Source: Alteromonas antoniana
GTDB taxonomy: Bacteria > Pseudomonadota > Gammaproteobacteria > Enterobacterales > Alteromonadaceae
NCBI RefSeq assembly: GCF_019249295.1
Contig: NZ_JAESDH010000032.1
Coordinates: forward strand, 1 to 44,408
Length of the DNA stretch: 44,408 nucleotides
Reading direction: 5' to 3'
In this document: in pieces, positions 1 through 9,050 of the stretch
Position numbering within the stretch: position 1 is the first letter of the stretch
Layout: each line of letters opens with the position of its first letter
Notes under the pieces: model-generated
Seen by the model: the letters and a program-made list of their open reading frames with translations, nothing else
Databases searched by the model: none
What the model was told of the DNA's origin: nothing
Made by a program: the position numbers and the translations under genes

Positions 1-78
1 CAGCCTGCCGTCGTCTTCGAGCAGTTACGTAAGGCAGCTTAATTTAGCGAGTGGTGCACTTCGGAGTTGAATTCGCGA
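1..78 (+). mobile_element. Right end of a probable IS30-family insertion sequence (transposase tail plus terminal sequence)
   Basis: Frame 1 is open from the window edge and ends at TAA 40-42, giving a C-terminus that reads ...PAVVFEQLRKAA. The next ~35 bp (43-78) contain GTGGTGCACTTC followed by GAGTTGAATTCGCG. A close copy of this terminal stretch recurs at 35019-35057. A transposase C-terminus followed within 40 bp by a TTGAAT-type end resembles IS30-family elements. That family name is from memory of the pattern, not a search. The element runs off the left edge, so its other end is not visible. Confidence 0.5.
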
Positions 79-609
79 TTACCAGACAGTGACTTAACTT
101 ACCTGCCTGTCTACAAAAACCTATTAGGTGCTCGGTTCAGTGCCTATCAAAATGCAAGCAATCTTGATAAAAGAAATGACTCTCTTAATTCTATCGAAGA
201 GCTTGCGTTGATAGGCTGGTGGGAGGTCGATTTATTACGTTCGACCGTTTACTGGAGCCCGCAGACAAAAGCGATTCACGAGGTTCCTGATGATTATGTC
301 CCTGACTTGGAAACTGCTATAGCGTTTTATAAAGAGGAAATCGACAGAGATAAGATTTCCGAGGCTGTTCAGATGGGAATTAACGAGGGTAAGACATGGA
401 ATCTTGAGGTAAGGCTAATAACGCCTGAAGGTAAAGAAAAATGGGTAGCTGCGCTAGGATGTCCTGAATTTATACAAGGCAAATGTGTGCGTCTCTTCGG
501 CGCGTTTCAGGACATTAACCAGAAAGTCCTTTCAAAGGCGTCTTTGAAAGAAAAAACAAGCGCCTTCAGGAAAGTGTCGAAGCAAGAAATAATTTGTTAT
601 CTCGTTTAA
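67..609 (+). pseudogene. PAS-domain piece of a truncated, frameshifted hybrid histidine kinase
   Basis: This frame encodes a PAS fold at about residues 45-155 (GWWEVDL ... WNLEVRLITPEGKEKWV ... FGAFQDI). It is clearly related to the fourth PAS domain of the intact kinase at 3417-6059. The frame then runs out at 607-609. The missing continuation lies one base back, in the frame of 594-1694: reading ...KEK-NKRLQESVEARNNLLSRLSHELR needs one extra A in the A6 run at 551-556. The only start, TTG at 67, sits inside the IS-like end at 43-78 and has no ribosome binding site. The gene has therefore probably lost its true 5' end. The slippery context is A AAA ACA in the zero frame, which is not a classical -1 frameshift heptamer. 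A sequencing error in the A run is possible. Confidence 0.6.
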
Positions 610-1694
610 GCCATGAATTACGAACTCCTATAAATGGAATATACGGGATGCTGCAAACATCTGATATATCTACACCCAAATCGATTCTAAAGGAAAGGTT
701 GGATATAGCGCGTAAAAATGCCTTGCAACTTACGGCCCTGATAGATGGCATATCAGATTTTAACGCCTTGCTTGAAAACGATTTTACGCTTTTAAACGAG
801 AACATTTCTCTTACTGAGGTATTTACTGATATCTGTCATTCATTTCAGTCATCCTTTACTGAGAAAGGATTGAAGCTGAACGTCAAATTAGACTTGTCTG
901 CAGATAGCGTTCTCGCTGATAGAAGCAAAATAAGTCAGATAGTAGGTCATTTATTAGATAATGCGTTGAAGTTTACCCCGTCGGGTTATACAGATGTATT
1001 GATCAAAAGTAGGCAGGAAAAAGGCTTTGTTATCGTTGAAGGGCACATAAAAGACTCCGGAATTGGCATTTCACAACACGATATGACACATCTCTTTTCG
1101 CCATTCTCACAGTCAACAAGCATGATGAACCTTATTAATCCGGGTAAAGGTCTTGGACTCGCGCGAGTTAGCAAACTTTGCAGTGCAATGGATGGGCGTT
1201 GCTATGCTGAAAGTGAATATGGTCAAGGTAGTCAGTTCAACTTTTTTCTAAAATTGAAAAAAGGAAAGTGCGTTTCGCAGTATGAGCCTATCTTTCAGCC
1301 CGACTTCAGCAAGCTTAGGGTCTTAGTCGTTGATGATGTTGAAACAAATCGACTTGTCGCAGAGGTCATGTTGAACGAAATAGGCGTAGAACCAGATCAT
1401 GCAGTTAATGGGTTGGCGGCCGTTGAAGCATGCCAGGCTAATCAGTATGACGTCGTTTTCATGGATTGTCATATGCCAATTATGGATGGGTTTCAATCCG
1501 CTCAGCAAATTAAGTGCGAGTTTGAAGATAATGTTACTGTCGTTGCGATGACGGCGGATACCACTCCTGACACGCGGCTGAAATGTTTTGAGTCAGGGAT
1601 GTCGGACGTTGTTACAAAACCGTTTACCATCGATGCTTTGGCAAATATTTTGACATTAGCGGCAAGTAACAAAAGAATGACCGCCAGTATTTAG
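594..1694 (+). CDS. HisKA-HATPase-receiver half of the frameshifted hybrid histidine kinase
   Basis: This is the catalytic half of a hybrid sensor kinase. The phosphoacceptor His is H7 in SHELRTPING. The ATPase shows an N box (DNALKF), a G1 box (DSGIG) and a G2 box (GKGLGLA). A receiver domain follows (LRVLVVDD, about residues 240-360) with phosphoacceptor D291 in FMDCHMP and the conserved K of TKPF. TTG 594 is only the first start in this frame. The natural reading enters from the PAS piece at 67-609 across the A run at 551-556, so as it stands this is the 3' part of a broken gene. If translated alone it would lack a sensor domain. The domain order matches the neighbouring kinase at 3417-6059, so the two are paralogues flanking a diguanylate cyclase. 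Confidence 0.7.
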   Translation: MLSRLSHELRTPINGIYGMLQTSDISTPKSILKERLDIARKNALQLTALIDGISDFNALLENDFTLLNENISLTEVFTDICHSFQSSFTEKGLKLNVKLDLSADSVLADRSKISQIVGHLLDNALKFTPSGYTDVLIKSRQEKGFVIVEGHIKDSGIGISQHDMTHLFSPFSQSTSMMNLINPGKGLGLARVSKLCSAMDGRCYAESEYGQGSQFNFFLKLKKGKCVSQYEPIFQPDFSKLRVLVVDDVETNRLVAEVMLNEIGVEPDHAVNGLAAVEACQANQYDVVFMDCHMPIMDGFQSAQQIKCEFEDNVTVVAMTADTTPDTRLKCFESGMSDVVTKPFTIDALANILTLAASNKRMTASI

Positions 1695-1773
1695 TTAGCG
1701 TAACTCTAATAAATTTTTCTACTGCATGTTTGTGAGTATCACAACTTTCCTGACAGTGAATCCTGACGGTGTT

Positions 1774-3168
1774 TTAGTCACCGGCCAGGATCTCACATGT
1801 AGCGCGGTTTTTACCCGCCCTCTTCGATAAATACATTAGCCGATCTGCTGAATTATATAGATTCTGCTCTTGCAAATCCTTTAAAGTGTCACTCACGACG
1901 ATACCAATCGAGACAGTCACAAAAATTTTATTCTCACAGAACTCAACAGGCGTGTTGCTGACGTCTTCTATAAGCCTGTCTCCTACTGTTTTAGCCTGAG
2001 AATATTCTGAAACGCAAAAGGCAAAAACAAATTCTTCCCCGCCATAGCGACACAAAGAATCTTCAAGCCTGAACGTGTTGTTCATGGCTTGTGCAATACT
2101 TTTCAAGACATGGTCGCCCGCAAGGTGACCATGAAGGTCATTAACCTTTTTAAAGTCATCTATATCTAACAATCCGAATGCTATTTTTTCACTTCTTCGT
2201 GAAGCAGATTTAATTAATTTATTCAGTTGTACCGAAAAAAGTCGTCGATTTGGTAGCTGTGTTAGCGGGTCGAAATATGCCATCTTCTGAAGCTTTTCAT
2301 TTGCCGCTCTCAATGAGCGAGCTCGCTCTTTTACTTTTTTTTCGAGACTGTATTTTAACGCTTTTAGATCATTGTTACGGTTTTCTAACTGTTCTTGCTG
2401 AAACTTAATCTGTGAAATATCGCGCTCAATTGCAGCGAAATGGGTAACGGTACCGTTTTTACTTTTTAGCGGAATTATATTCATCTGAATCCAATAAGGG
2501 CGGCCAGATTTATCATAGTTCAATAGCGTTTTACTTATTGATTTTCTGCATTTCAAAGCTTCCCTTATTTCTGCTTTTACATTTTTGTCAGTTAGAGATC
2601 CTTGTAAAATTCTAGGTGTTTCTCCGATAACTTCTTCTTTAGTGTACCCTGTTTGCTGTTCGAACGCTTTGTTCACATAAACAATGCGAGGCCCCTCAGG
2701 ATAATCGATATCTTCTGCTTCAGTCACGATAATCATATCAGTGGCGTTTTCGAGTATATCTTCGGCTGAAAACGGTTTTATAGACTCGGTTATGTCGGAA
2801 AATGTAATAACCACAAAACGATTTGGTGTGTTCGGCCTGCCCTCCATATATCCGTTTACCATAAACCAATTCAGGCATTGTCCTTGTTTATCCAATATGC
2901 CTAAAATTTCGTTTTCTATCCTTCCCGAAGAGGAAAGGACTCTGTTCACCGGGTATTCTTCTACGTCCAAGGGTAATCCTTGTTCGTTAACAAAGGTCCA
3001 GCTTGGGTCAAACGCATCTTTTCCTATCATCTGCTCATAGCCTAGTTTCAACAATTTTAATGCTGCTGGGTTTGCATAGACTATTGATGTATCTGCCCGA
3101 TGAATAACGATACCTATGTGTGCATGCTCCAGAACTTTACGTATGTCAAGCTGTTCTATTTCGACCAT
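1774..3168 (-). CDS. PAS-PAS-GGDEF diguanylate cyclase
   Basis: The protein is predicted to make cyclic di-GMP from two GTP. It is soluble, with no membrane segment or signal peptide. A first PAS domain covers about residues 8-118 and a second about 133-255. The second resembles a LOV domain (GETPRILQGS) but has no Cys at the position that binds flavin in photoactive LOV domains. A charged coiled coil (about 255-300) leads into the GGDEF domain (DPLTQLPNRRLF). The active-site loop is GGEEF at 376-380, so it should be catalytic. An RxxD motif (RLED) lies five residues before it, the position of the product-inhibition I-site. It lies head-to-head with the intact hybrid kinase across about 250 bp, which suggests the two share signalling context. 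The partner and signal are unknown. Confidence 0.9.
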   Translation of the reverse strand: MVEIEQLDIRKVLEHAHIGIVIHRADTSIVYANPAALKLLKLGYEQMIGKDAFDPSWTFVNEQGLPLDVEEYPVNRVLSSSGRIENEILGILDKQGQCLNWFMVNGYMEGRPNTPNRFVVITFSDITESIKPFSAEDILENATDMIIVTEAEDIDYPEGPRIVYVNKAFEQQTGYTKEEVIGETPRILQGSLTDKNVKAEIREALKCRKSISKTLLNYDKSGRPYWIQMNIIPLKSKNGTVTHFAAIERDISQIKFQQEQLENRNNDLKALKYSLEKKVKERARSLRAANEKLQKMAYFDPLTQLPNRRLFSVQLNKLIKSASRRSEKIAFGLLDIDDFKKVNDLHGHLAGDHVLKSIAQAMNNTFRLEDSLCRYGGEEFVFAFCVSEYSQAKTVGDRLIEDVSNTPVEFCENKIFVTVSIGIVVSDTLKDLQEQNLYNSADRLMYLSKRAGKNRATCEILAGD

Positions 3169-3416
3169 GGCAGCGATTCCATATTGTTATAACGGGAGTG
3201 AAGGAGCTGGATAGGCTATTATTAAATGTAGCAGGCTTTTGTTATTTCGCCTCGGCGCTAAAAATGTTCAGAGGACTAACTTGCGCCCACAAGAATGAAA
3301 CTGACGCAAATCAGCCACATATTGACGGATGCGATATTGTGCGTAAGGTTAATGAAGGTATGTATTAATAGTCGTTGCCCGCTGGGCACTTTCAGGTAAT
3401 TGTTGTCGGGAGCTTT

Positions 3417-6059
3417 ATGACAGATGAAACAAACAGATCTATCACACAGAGTCTCCTGGAAGACATAGTTTCCGGAATACCCAGTCCCGCGTTTGTCAGT
3501 GATCATAAGTTTAACTTTATCTGTGTAAACAAGCGATGTGTTGATGCATTTAATGATTGTTTTGGTGCGGTCAATCAGAATCCTGTTAAAAAATACCTGA
3601 TCAATAGTCATTCACGCGTAGCGGCAGAAACCGAATTTACCTTCACATTGCCCTCAAACTGCAATAAACGTGCAGTTTCTATCTCTATCAATAAAAAGGT
3701 AATACAGGGAGAAACATTTTTCCTTGGAGCAATTGTAAATATGTCAGAACTGGTGATATCCAGTATGCATGTGAACGACACTGTGAACGCATTCAGAAGC
3801 TTGCCGGAAATGCTTCATTCGATTAACGACAAGGGAAAGCTCATCTTTGTGAGTGATAAATGGTTACAGGTTCTTGGTTACACCGAAGGTGAGGTTCTCG
3901 GGCGTCCCTCTGCCGACTTTCTTACAGCGGAGTCGAAAGAAAAAGCGGCGCGTATCTTACCCGAATTCTTTCGGACCGGAGTGTGTGAAGATGTGTCATA
4001 CCAAATGGTTTGTAAAAACGGGGATGCTATTGATGTTTTACTTTCAGCATCGCTAACAAAAGACATGTCTGAAAATGGCCCTTTTAGCGTAGCCATAATC
4101 AAAAACGTCACTGACAGCGTCAGAGCGAAAACATTACTAAAAGAGAGAAGTAAGAGACTTGAACATGTAATTGAGGGAACCAGCGCGGGAACATGGGAGT
4201 GGAATATTCAGACCGGAGAGACCAGGTTCAATGAAAGGTGGGCTGAAATAGTGGGGTATCAGCTTCATGAGCTTGAGCCTACAACTATAGATACATGGAT
4301 GTCTCTTGCACACCCTGATGACCTCAGTGAGTCAGGAAAGCTTCTCGAAGAACATTTTAGCGGCCAGACGTCTTCCTACGAATATCAGGCGAGAATGAAA
4401 CATAAAAATGGACATTGGGTGTGGGTGATAGACAGAGGAAAAGTGCTGACCTGGACTGATGCAGGTGAACCAGAATGGATGTTTGGGACGCATATGGATA
4501 TAACTTGGCAAGTCGAGCAAAAGTTGGCCCTTAAGAAGAGTGAAGCTTTTCTTAGGCGAGCCGGGGAAGTCGCTGGACTGGGCAGTTGGGAATACAATGT
4601 AAAAGACAATATTCTAATTTGGTCAGAGCAAACCAGAACACTTCATGAAGTGGAGCCTGAATATCAGCCGGAAGCCACTAAAGCGATTGAATTCTATGCA
4701 CCAGAAGCGCGCCCCGTAATTAAAGGGTTAGTTGAAAAAGCTGTCGAAGAGCATAAGGGATGGGACATAGAGCTGCCTTTTATTACTGCAAAAGGTAGAG
4801 CGATTTGGGTACATTCAGTAGGAGAGCCTGAGTTAGACAACGGTGAAGTTGTAAGCATTGTAGGAACATTCAGAGATGTAACGGCCTCTGTAAGAATTAA
4901 ACAAGAGCTTAAGGAGAAGAGGGAAGAAGCAGAGCAGGCCTTGGCGGAGCGTAGTAAACTTTTTGCAAAAGTCAGCCACGAACTGCGAACGCCACTGAAT
5001 GGTATTACAGGTATGCTGGGCGCTAGTATAGATGAGCGCGATGAACAGAGACGCAAAGATAAACTCAGACTAGCTATGCGAAGTGCTGATGTATTGCTCA
5101 GTGTAATTAACGAATCCCTGGATTATTCGAAGATCAGTCACGGAGAATTGCACTTAGAGCCAAGTGATTTTGATTTGAAACTGGTACTTGACGATGTGGC
5201 AGCGCTTTATCAGGAGTCCTGTGTAAAAAAACATCTCTGCTTTCAAAGTAATCTGAATGTTGAGCCTGATTTGTGGGTGCATTTCGATGCTACCAGGCTG
5301 AGTCAGATAATCTCTAATTTATTGAACAACGCAGTGAAATTTACACACCAAGGAAAAGTTGAGTTAGTAGCCAATGCAAAGAAGTCTGGTAACCAAGTAA
5401 GCCTCCTAATAAAAGTTGCTGATACGGGTATTGGAATGGATACTCATATGCAACAAAAGCTCTTCACCCCCTTTTCTCAGGCTGCGCCAGGAACTTCCAG
5501 TAAGTATGGCGGGACGGGGCTGGGTCTTTCCATCGTCAAGGAACTGATCAGCGCAATGCAAGGTGATATATCAGTGAATAGCGAGGAAGGTGTTGGAACG
5601 AGTTTCTGCGTAAAGCTCACCATTCCAGTCAGTCAAAAACCGGAGCAATGCAAATCAGAGCAAGCTCAGTCGATAGACTTCTCAGGTATAACGGTGCTTG
5701 TTGTTGATGATAATGAGATCAATCGCCTTGTCATGGAATCTTTGTTGGAATCGCTAAACTTAAAACCCGATTTCGCTATCGATGGGCGAGATGCTATAGA
5801 AAAATGCAAACTGAAGGACTATGACATAGTATTTATGGATTGCATTATGCCTGAAATTGATGGACTTCAGGCAACGCGCGAGATACGGAGCTCCATTACA
5901 GGCTATAGCGATATCCCCATCGTTGCTCTCACTGCTAATACCGCTGAAGATGACCAACGCGCTTGTAAGGAGGCCGGTATGAATGACTTTTTATCTAAAC
6001 CAGTTCAATTAGCAAGCGTTCGAAAAGTATTCACCTCTTTTTTTCAAGCGATGGAATAA
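3417..6059 (+). CDS. Hybrid sensor histidine kinase with four PAS-like domains and a receiver
   Basis: A soluble 880 aa hybrid kinase. The order is a divergent N-terminal PAS-like region (about 10-120), three clearer PAS domains (about 125-245, 250-375 and 380-495), HisKA with phosphoacceptor H521 in SHELRTPLNG, HATPase (NNAVKF, DTGIGM, GGTGLGLS) and a receiver with D808 in FMDCIMP. I chose ATG 3417 because GGGAG at 3408-3412 lies just upstream. An in-frame TTG at 3375 would add 14 residues but has no ribosome binding site. No output domain or cognate regulator is in the window, so phosphotransfer to an HPt protein elsewhere is likely. The fourth PAS and the catalytic part are closely related to the broken kinase at 67-1694. 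The unknown gene at 6098 follows 38 bp later and may be co-transcribed. Confidence 0.9.
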   Translation: MTDETNRSITQSLLEDIVSGIPSPAFVSDHKFNFICVNKRCVDAFNDCFGAVNQNPVKKYLINSHSRVAAETEFTFTLPSNCNKRAVSISINKKVIQGETFFLGAIVNMSELVISSMHVNDTVNAFRSLPEMLHSINDKGKLIFVSDKWLQVLGYTEGEVLGRPSADFLTAESKEKAARILPEFFRTGVCEDVSYQMVCKNGDAIDVLLSASLTKDMSENGPFSVAIIKNVTDSVRAKTLLKERSKRLEHVIEGTSAGTWEWNIQTGETRFNERWAEIVGYQLHELEPTTIDTWMSLAHPDDLSESGKLLEEHFSGQTSSYEYQARMKHKNGHWVWVIDRGKVLTWTDAGEPEWMFGTHMDITWQVEQKLALKKSEAFLRRAGEVAGLGSWEYNVKDNILIWSEQTRTLHEVEPEYQPEATKAIEFYAPEARPVIKGLVEKAVEEHKGWDIELPFITAKGRAIWVHSVGEPELDNGEVVSIVGTFRDVTASVRIKQELKEKREEAEQALAERSKLFAKVSHELRTPLNGITGMLGASIDERDEQRRKDKLRLAMRSADVLLSVINESLDYSKISHGELHLEPSDFDLKLVLDDVAALYQESCVKKHLCFQSNLNVEPDLWVHFDATRLSQIISNLLNNAVKFTHQGKVELVANAKKSGNQVSLLIKVADTGIGMDTHMQQKLFTPFSQAAPGTSSKYGGTGLGLSIVKELISAMQGDISVNSEEGVGTSFCVKLTIPVSQKPEQCKSEQAQSIDFSGITVLVVDDNEINRLVMESLLESLNLKPDFAIDGRDAIEKCKLKDYDIVFMDCIMPEIDGLQATREIRSSITGYSDIPIVALTANTAEDDQRACKEAGMNDFLSKPVQLASVRKVFTSFFQAME

Positions 6060-6097
6060 ACAGATTATGCGGGCCGAGCCAGTTCTTAACGAATACA

Positions 6098-6694
6098 GTG
6101 GCAGAGATGTCAGCGAAAAGTAAAAAGATTGAAGTATGTCTAGAAATTTTGACCTTACTTGAGAACCAATTTCTTACCTTAAGTCAGCGCTTAGCTAGTG
6201 TCCTGAGAGACGTTGAAAGCGACCTGAGAATACTCTCTATATCACCTTACTCGGCGGATAGTGAGTTGAAAGCCAGGCTAACACGTTTGTCAAAAAACGT
6301 GCTAAACAATTATCAGGATTGCGCGAAAATCCATTCGCAAACAATCATGGACTGTAAGCTTATTTTTCAAAACGTCCAGCAAGCGGCTGCTTTTAGCGGC
6401 GATATTAAAGGTCTAGACCTGGCATCGGAAAGTCGCAGCGCAATGCACCAATTTAACGAGTTAAATATGGTGATCGACAGCGTAAAAACAAAACAAATTA
6501 AACGAAGTTCAGCTATTAATACGAAGTTGTTCTTACTGGTAAATTTTACGCCAGGCTCAAAGCACTATTTTGACGCCGTCGAGAGTTTGATTGAGATGAT
6601 AGGCGAGTACAAATTGGAAGCTGCTGAAGGTTTGTTTTGTATTAAGCGTTTGACTATCACCCTTAAAACAAGCTTAACGCAACTGGATGATTAA
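6098..6694 (+). CDS. Hypothetical helical protein downstream of the hybrid kinase
   Basis: I do not recognise the family. The 198 aa product looks almost entirely alpha-helical and cytoplasmic, with heptad-like stretches (CLEILTLLENQFLTLSQRLA; the C-terminal LTITLKTSLTQLDD) and no signal peptide or membrane span. It starts at GTG 6098, or possibly at ATG 6107, which is preceded by GGCAG. It lies 38 bp after the hybrid histidine kinase on the same strand, so it may be an accessory or phosphotransfer-related partner. I see no HPt-type His motif to support a phosphotransfer role, so that remains a guess from position only. Confidence 0.6.
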   Translation: MAEMSAKSKKIEVCLEILTLLENQFLTLSQRLASVLRDVESDLRILSISPYSADSELKARLTRLSKNVLNNYQDCAKIHSQTIMDCKLIFQNVQQAAAFSGDIKGLDLASESRSAMHQFNELNMVIDSVKTKQIKRSSAINTKLFLLVNFTPGSKHYFDAVESLIEMIGEYKLEAAEGLFCIKRLTITLKTSLTQLDD

Positions 6695-7130
6695 GTCTTC
6701 TGGGTACGGGATAGGATAAATTGGATTAGTCATAATTTGAACTGGCGCCCCAATAAATAGAGTGAAATTAAATCTGTTAGTATCTTGTGTTCGTAAAGCG
6801 GAGGTTGGCTCATCAACTACTTGATGGCGTCAAAACGCTAAATTCGGACATTCCCACGACTGATTACAACCTTCAGCTTCCGGGGTTGGTAAGCCTCCAG
6901 CAATCTGGACATCCTAAAGCTACTGATAATACTGTCTTTCATTTTCAACTGGAGACAGTCTTCTCACTGATTAAAAATAAATCCAATACTAGGGCTTTTG
7001 CGCGATGTGCCACTCGCTTACGCACAAGCGTTGGTAGATAACAGCCCCGCCTGGTTGCCGCACGAAAAACCGCGTTTTCGAATGATTATGCTACACTCAA
7101 CGTTCAAAAATTATGCAATAAGGATATTCC
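6695..7130. other. Intergenic stretch, no convincing gene
   Basis: This 436 bp region has one weak plus-strand reading frame (6787-7041) with no ribosome binding site and unconvincing composition. A small inverted repeat (CGCTT/AAGCG) lies near 7014-7030. The last bases before 7131 carry AAGGAT, the ribosome binding site of the DUF885 gene. I see no RNA gene. Confidence 0.4.
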
Positions 7131-8915
7131 ATGTACCGCCATTGTTTTACCTTGCTTGTATGTTTATTCCTGATTTCATCCTGTAGTTCACATTCTAAAC
7201 CGCCCAATCCGGCAGCAGAAACCATCTCCGCAAACCAGCAACTCGATAACTTTCTTGACCAACAATGGCAACAAATGATGCAAAACTATCCCGAGTATGC
7301 CTCTTATCTGGGCATTGGGGATGATGCCATGAATAGTCGCTGGACAGACAGCAGCCTGAGCGCCATAAACCAGCATCACGAGCAGTTTAAGGCCGCATTG
7401 GCAACGCTGCACGCTATCGATCGCAGCCAGTTGTCGGATGCCCAGAAAACTAATTACGACTTAATGCAATGGCAACTTGAAATGGAAATCAATGCCTTCC
7501 AATTCAAGACTTATCTTATCCCTCTCGACCAGTCTGGTGGAGTACAAACACTCGACGATTTCGCCAATTTTGTTCCTCTTAATACACTGAAAGACTACGA
7601 AAACTGGCTGGCCAGACTCAGAGCTTTGCCCAACTTGCTTGAGCAAACGCGTACTTTAATGGAAGCCGGTATTGCAGCTGAAATCATGCCATCGTCAGAT
7701 ACCATGGCGCGGATCCCCGCACAACTGCAACGGCATATTGTAGAGGATCCGGTCGACAGCCTGTTTTATACAGCTTTTAAGTCGATGCCCGACTCTATTT
7801 CTACTGTGCAGCAACAAGCTTTGCAACGCCAGGCTAAACGCCTTATCGGCGAAGAGATCATTCCTGAATACCGTGAATTCACCACGTTTTTTGAGAACGA
7901 ATACTTACCGGCATGCCGCGAGCATGTGGGGGTATGGTCATTACCAAACGGCAAGGAATATTATCAGCACCTTATTGGTTACTTCACTACTACCGAGATG
8001 ACACCTGATGAAATTCATGAACTTGGCAAACGAGAAGTCGCGCGCAACCGTGCCGAAATGCACAAGATTATTGACGAAGTCGGGTTCGATGGCGATTTTG
8101 ATGAGTTTGTAACGTTTTTGCGCACCGATCCACAGTTTTACTACGATACTCCCGAAGAACTGTTCAATGCCTATCTTGCCACCAGCAAACGGCTCGATCC
8201 TGAGCTAACCAAGCTGTTTGGCAAGTTGCCACGTGCGCCGTATGGGCTTAAACCGATTCCAGATAACGTAGCGCCGGATTCAACTACTGCTTATTACAAT
8301 CCGCCGTCGGCCGATGGCCTGCGCCCGGGTTACTATTATGTGAACCTGTACAAACCAGAAACCCGCCCTAAATACGAGATTGAAGTGCTCAGTGTACATG
8401 AGGCCGTTCCCGGCCATCACTTGCAACTGGCCTTGCAAGCCGAGCTGGGTGAACTGCCCATGTTCCGCCGCTTCCTAGGCTTTACCGTTTTTATTGAGGG
8501 CTGGGGCTTGTACAGCGAGCGCTTAGGATATGACATGGACCTGTATCAGGATCCTTATTCGAAATTTGGCCAACTTACTTATGATATGTGGCGCTCGGTA
8601 CGCTTAGTGGTTGATACCGGTTTACATTACAAAGGCTGGACTCGCCAACAGGCTATAGACTATTTCAAGGCAAATGCCGCTAAGTCTGAACAAGATATTA
8701 TTAATGAAATCGATCGCTATATTTCCTGGCCGGGCCAGGCCCTGGCCTACAAAATTGGACAGCTGAAAATGCTCGAACTGCGCGAAAAAGCCAAAGCACA
8801 GTTAGGCGACAAGTTTGATATTCGCGCGTTTCACGACACCATGCTGGGATCGGGTTCGGTTCCCTTGAATGTGCTCGAAGCCAATATTGATACCTGGATA
8901 GCAGAGCAGATGTAG
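7131..8915 (+). CDS. DUF885 family lipoprotein, predicted metallopeptidase-like
   Basis: This is a 594 aa exported lipoprotein with signal peptide and lipobox ISSC (lipidated C18), probably attached to an envelope membrane. The body matches the DUF885 family. Its hallmarks are the His/Glu cluster HEAVPGHH (H423, E424, H429, H430) and the later EGWGLYSERL (E456), which resemble a zincin-type metal site. Proteolytic function is inferred from those motifs and has not been shown for this protein. ATG 7131 is preceded by AAGGAT at a good distance. It appears to be a single-gene unit. A REP-like palindromic element starts at its stop codon (8913-8963) and may act as transcript end. Confidence 0.88.
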   Translation: MYRHCFTLLVCLFLISSCSSHSKPPNPAAETISANQQLDNFLDQQWQQMMQNYPEYASYLGIGDDAMNSRWTDSSLSAINQHHEQFKAALATLHAIDRSQLSDAQKTNYDLMQWQLEMEINAFQFKTYLIPLDQSGGVQTLDDFANFVPLNTLKDYENWLARLRALPNLLEQTRTLMEAGIAAEIMPSSDTMARIPAQLQRHIVEDPVDSLFYTAFKSMPDSISTVQQQALQRQAKRLIGEEIIPEYREFTTFFENEYLPACREHVGVWSLPNGKEYYQHLIGYFTTTEMTPDEIHELGKREVARNRAEMHKIIDEVGFDGDFDEFVTFLRTDPQFYYDTPEELFNAYLATSKRLDPELTKLFGKLPRAPYGLKPIPDNVAPDSTTAYYNPPSADGLRPGYYYVNLYKPETRPKYEIEVLSVHEAVPGHHLQLALQAELGELPMFRRFLGFTVFIEGWGLYSERLGYDMDLYQDPYSKFGQLTYDMWRSVRLVVDTGLHYKGWTRQQAIDYFKANAAKSEQDIINEIDRYISWPGQALAYKIGQLKMLELREKAKAQLGDKFDIRAFHDTMLGSGSVPLNVLEANIDTWIAEQM

Positions 8916-8963
8916 GCGAGGCTTTAGCCTTGCCGTTGGTTGGCGGAATGAATTCCGCCCTAC
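8913..8963. repeat. REP-like double-hairpin intergenic element
   Basis: Two adjacent palindromes overlap the stop of the DUF885 gene. One is GGCGAGGCT-TT-AGCCTTGCC (8915-8934, one G-T pair) and the other GGCGGAAT-GA-ATTCCGCC (8942-8959, perfect). A diverged copy of the first arm recurs at 11191-11212. Two-stem extragenic elements at gene ends are typical of REP/BIME-type repeats. There is no T tract. Confidence 0.55.
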
Positions 8964-9050
8964 AGACGTTGCCTGATGCTTTTGCTTTCGCTGGCAATAA
9001 TGGTTAATCTTTGAGCTCTCACTCTGCAGTGTCAGCAAGGACGACCGCAC

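Noticed and set aside
552..558. Programmed -1 frameshift in the broken kinase
   Set aside because: The zero-frame heptamer is A AAA ACA, not a classical slippery site, and no downstream stimulatory structure was evident. Loss of one A is simpler.
6787..7041. 84 aa plus-strand reading frame
   Set aside because: GTG start without a ribosome binding site, low-complexity polar product, no family resemblance.
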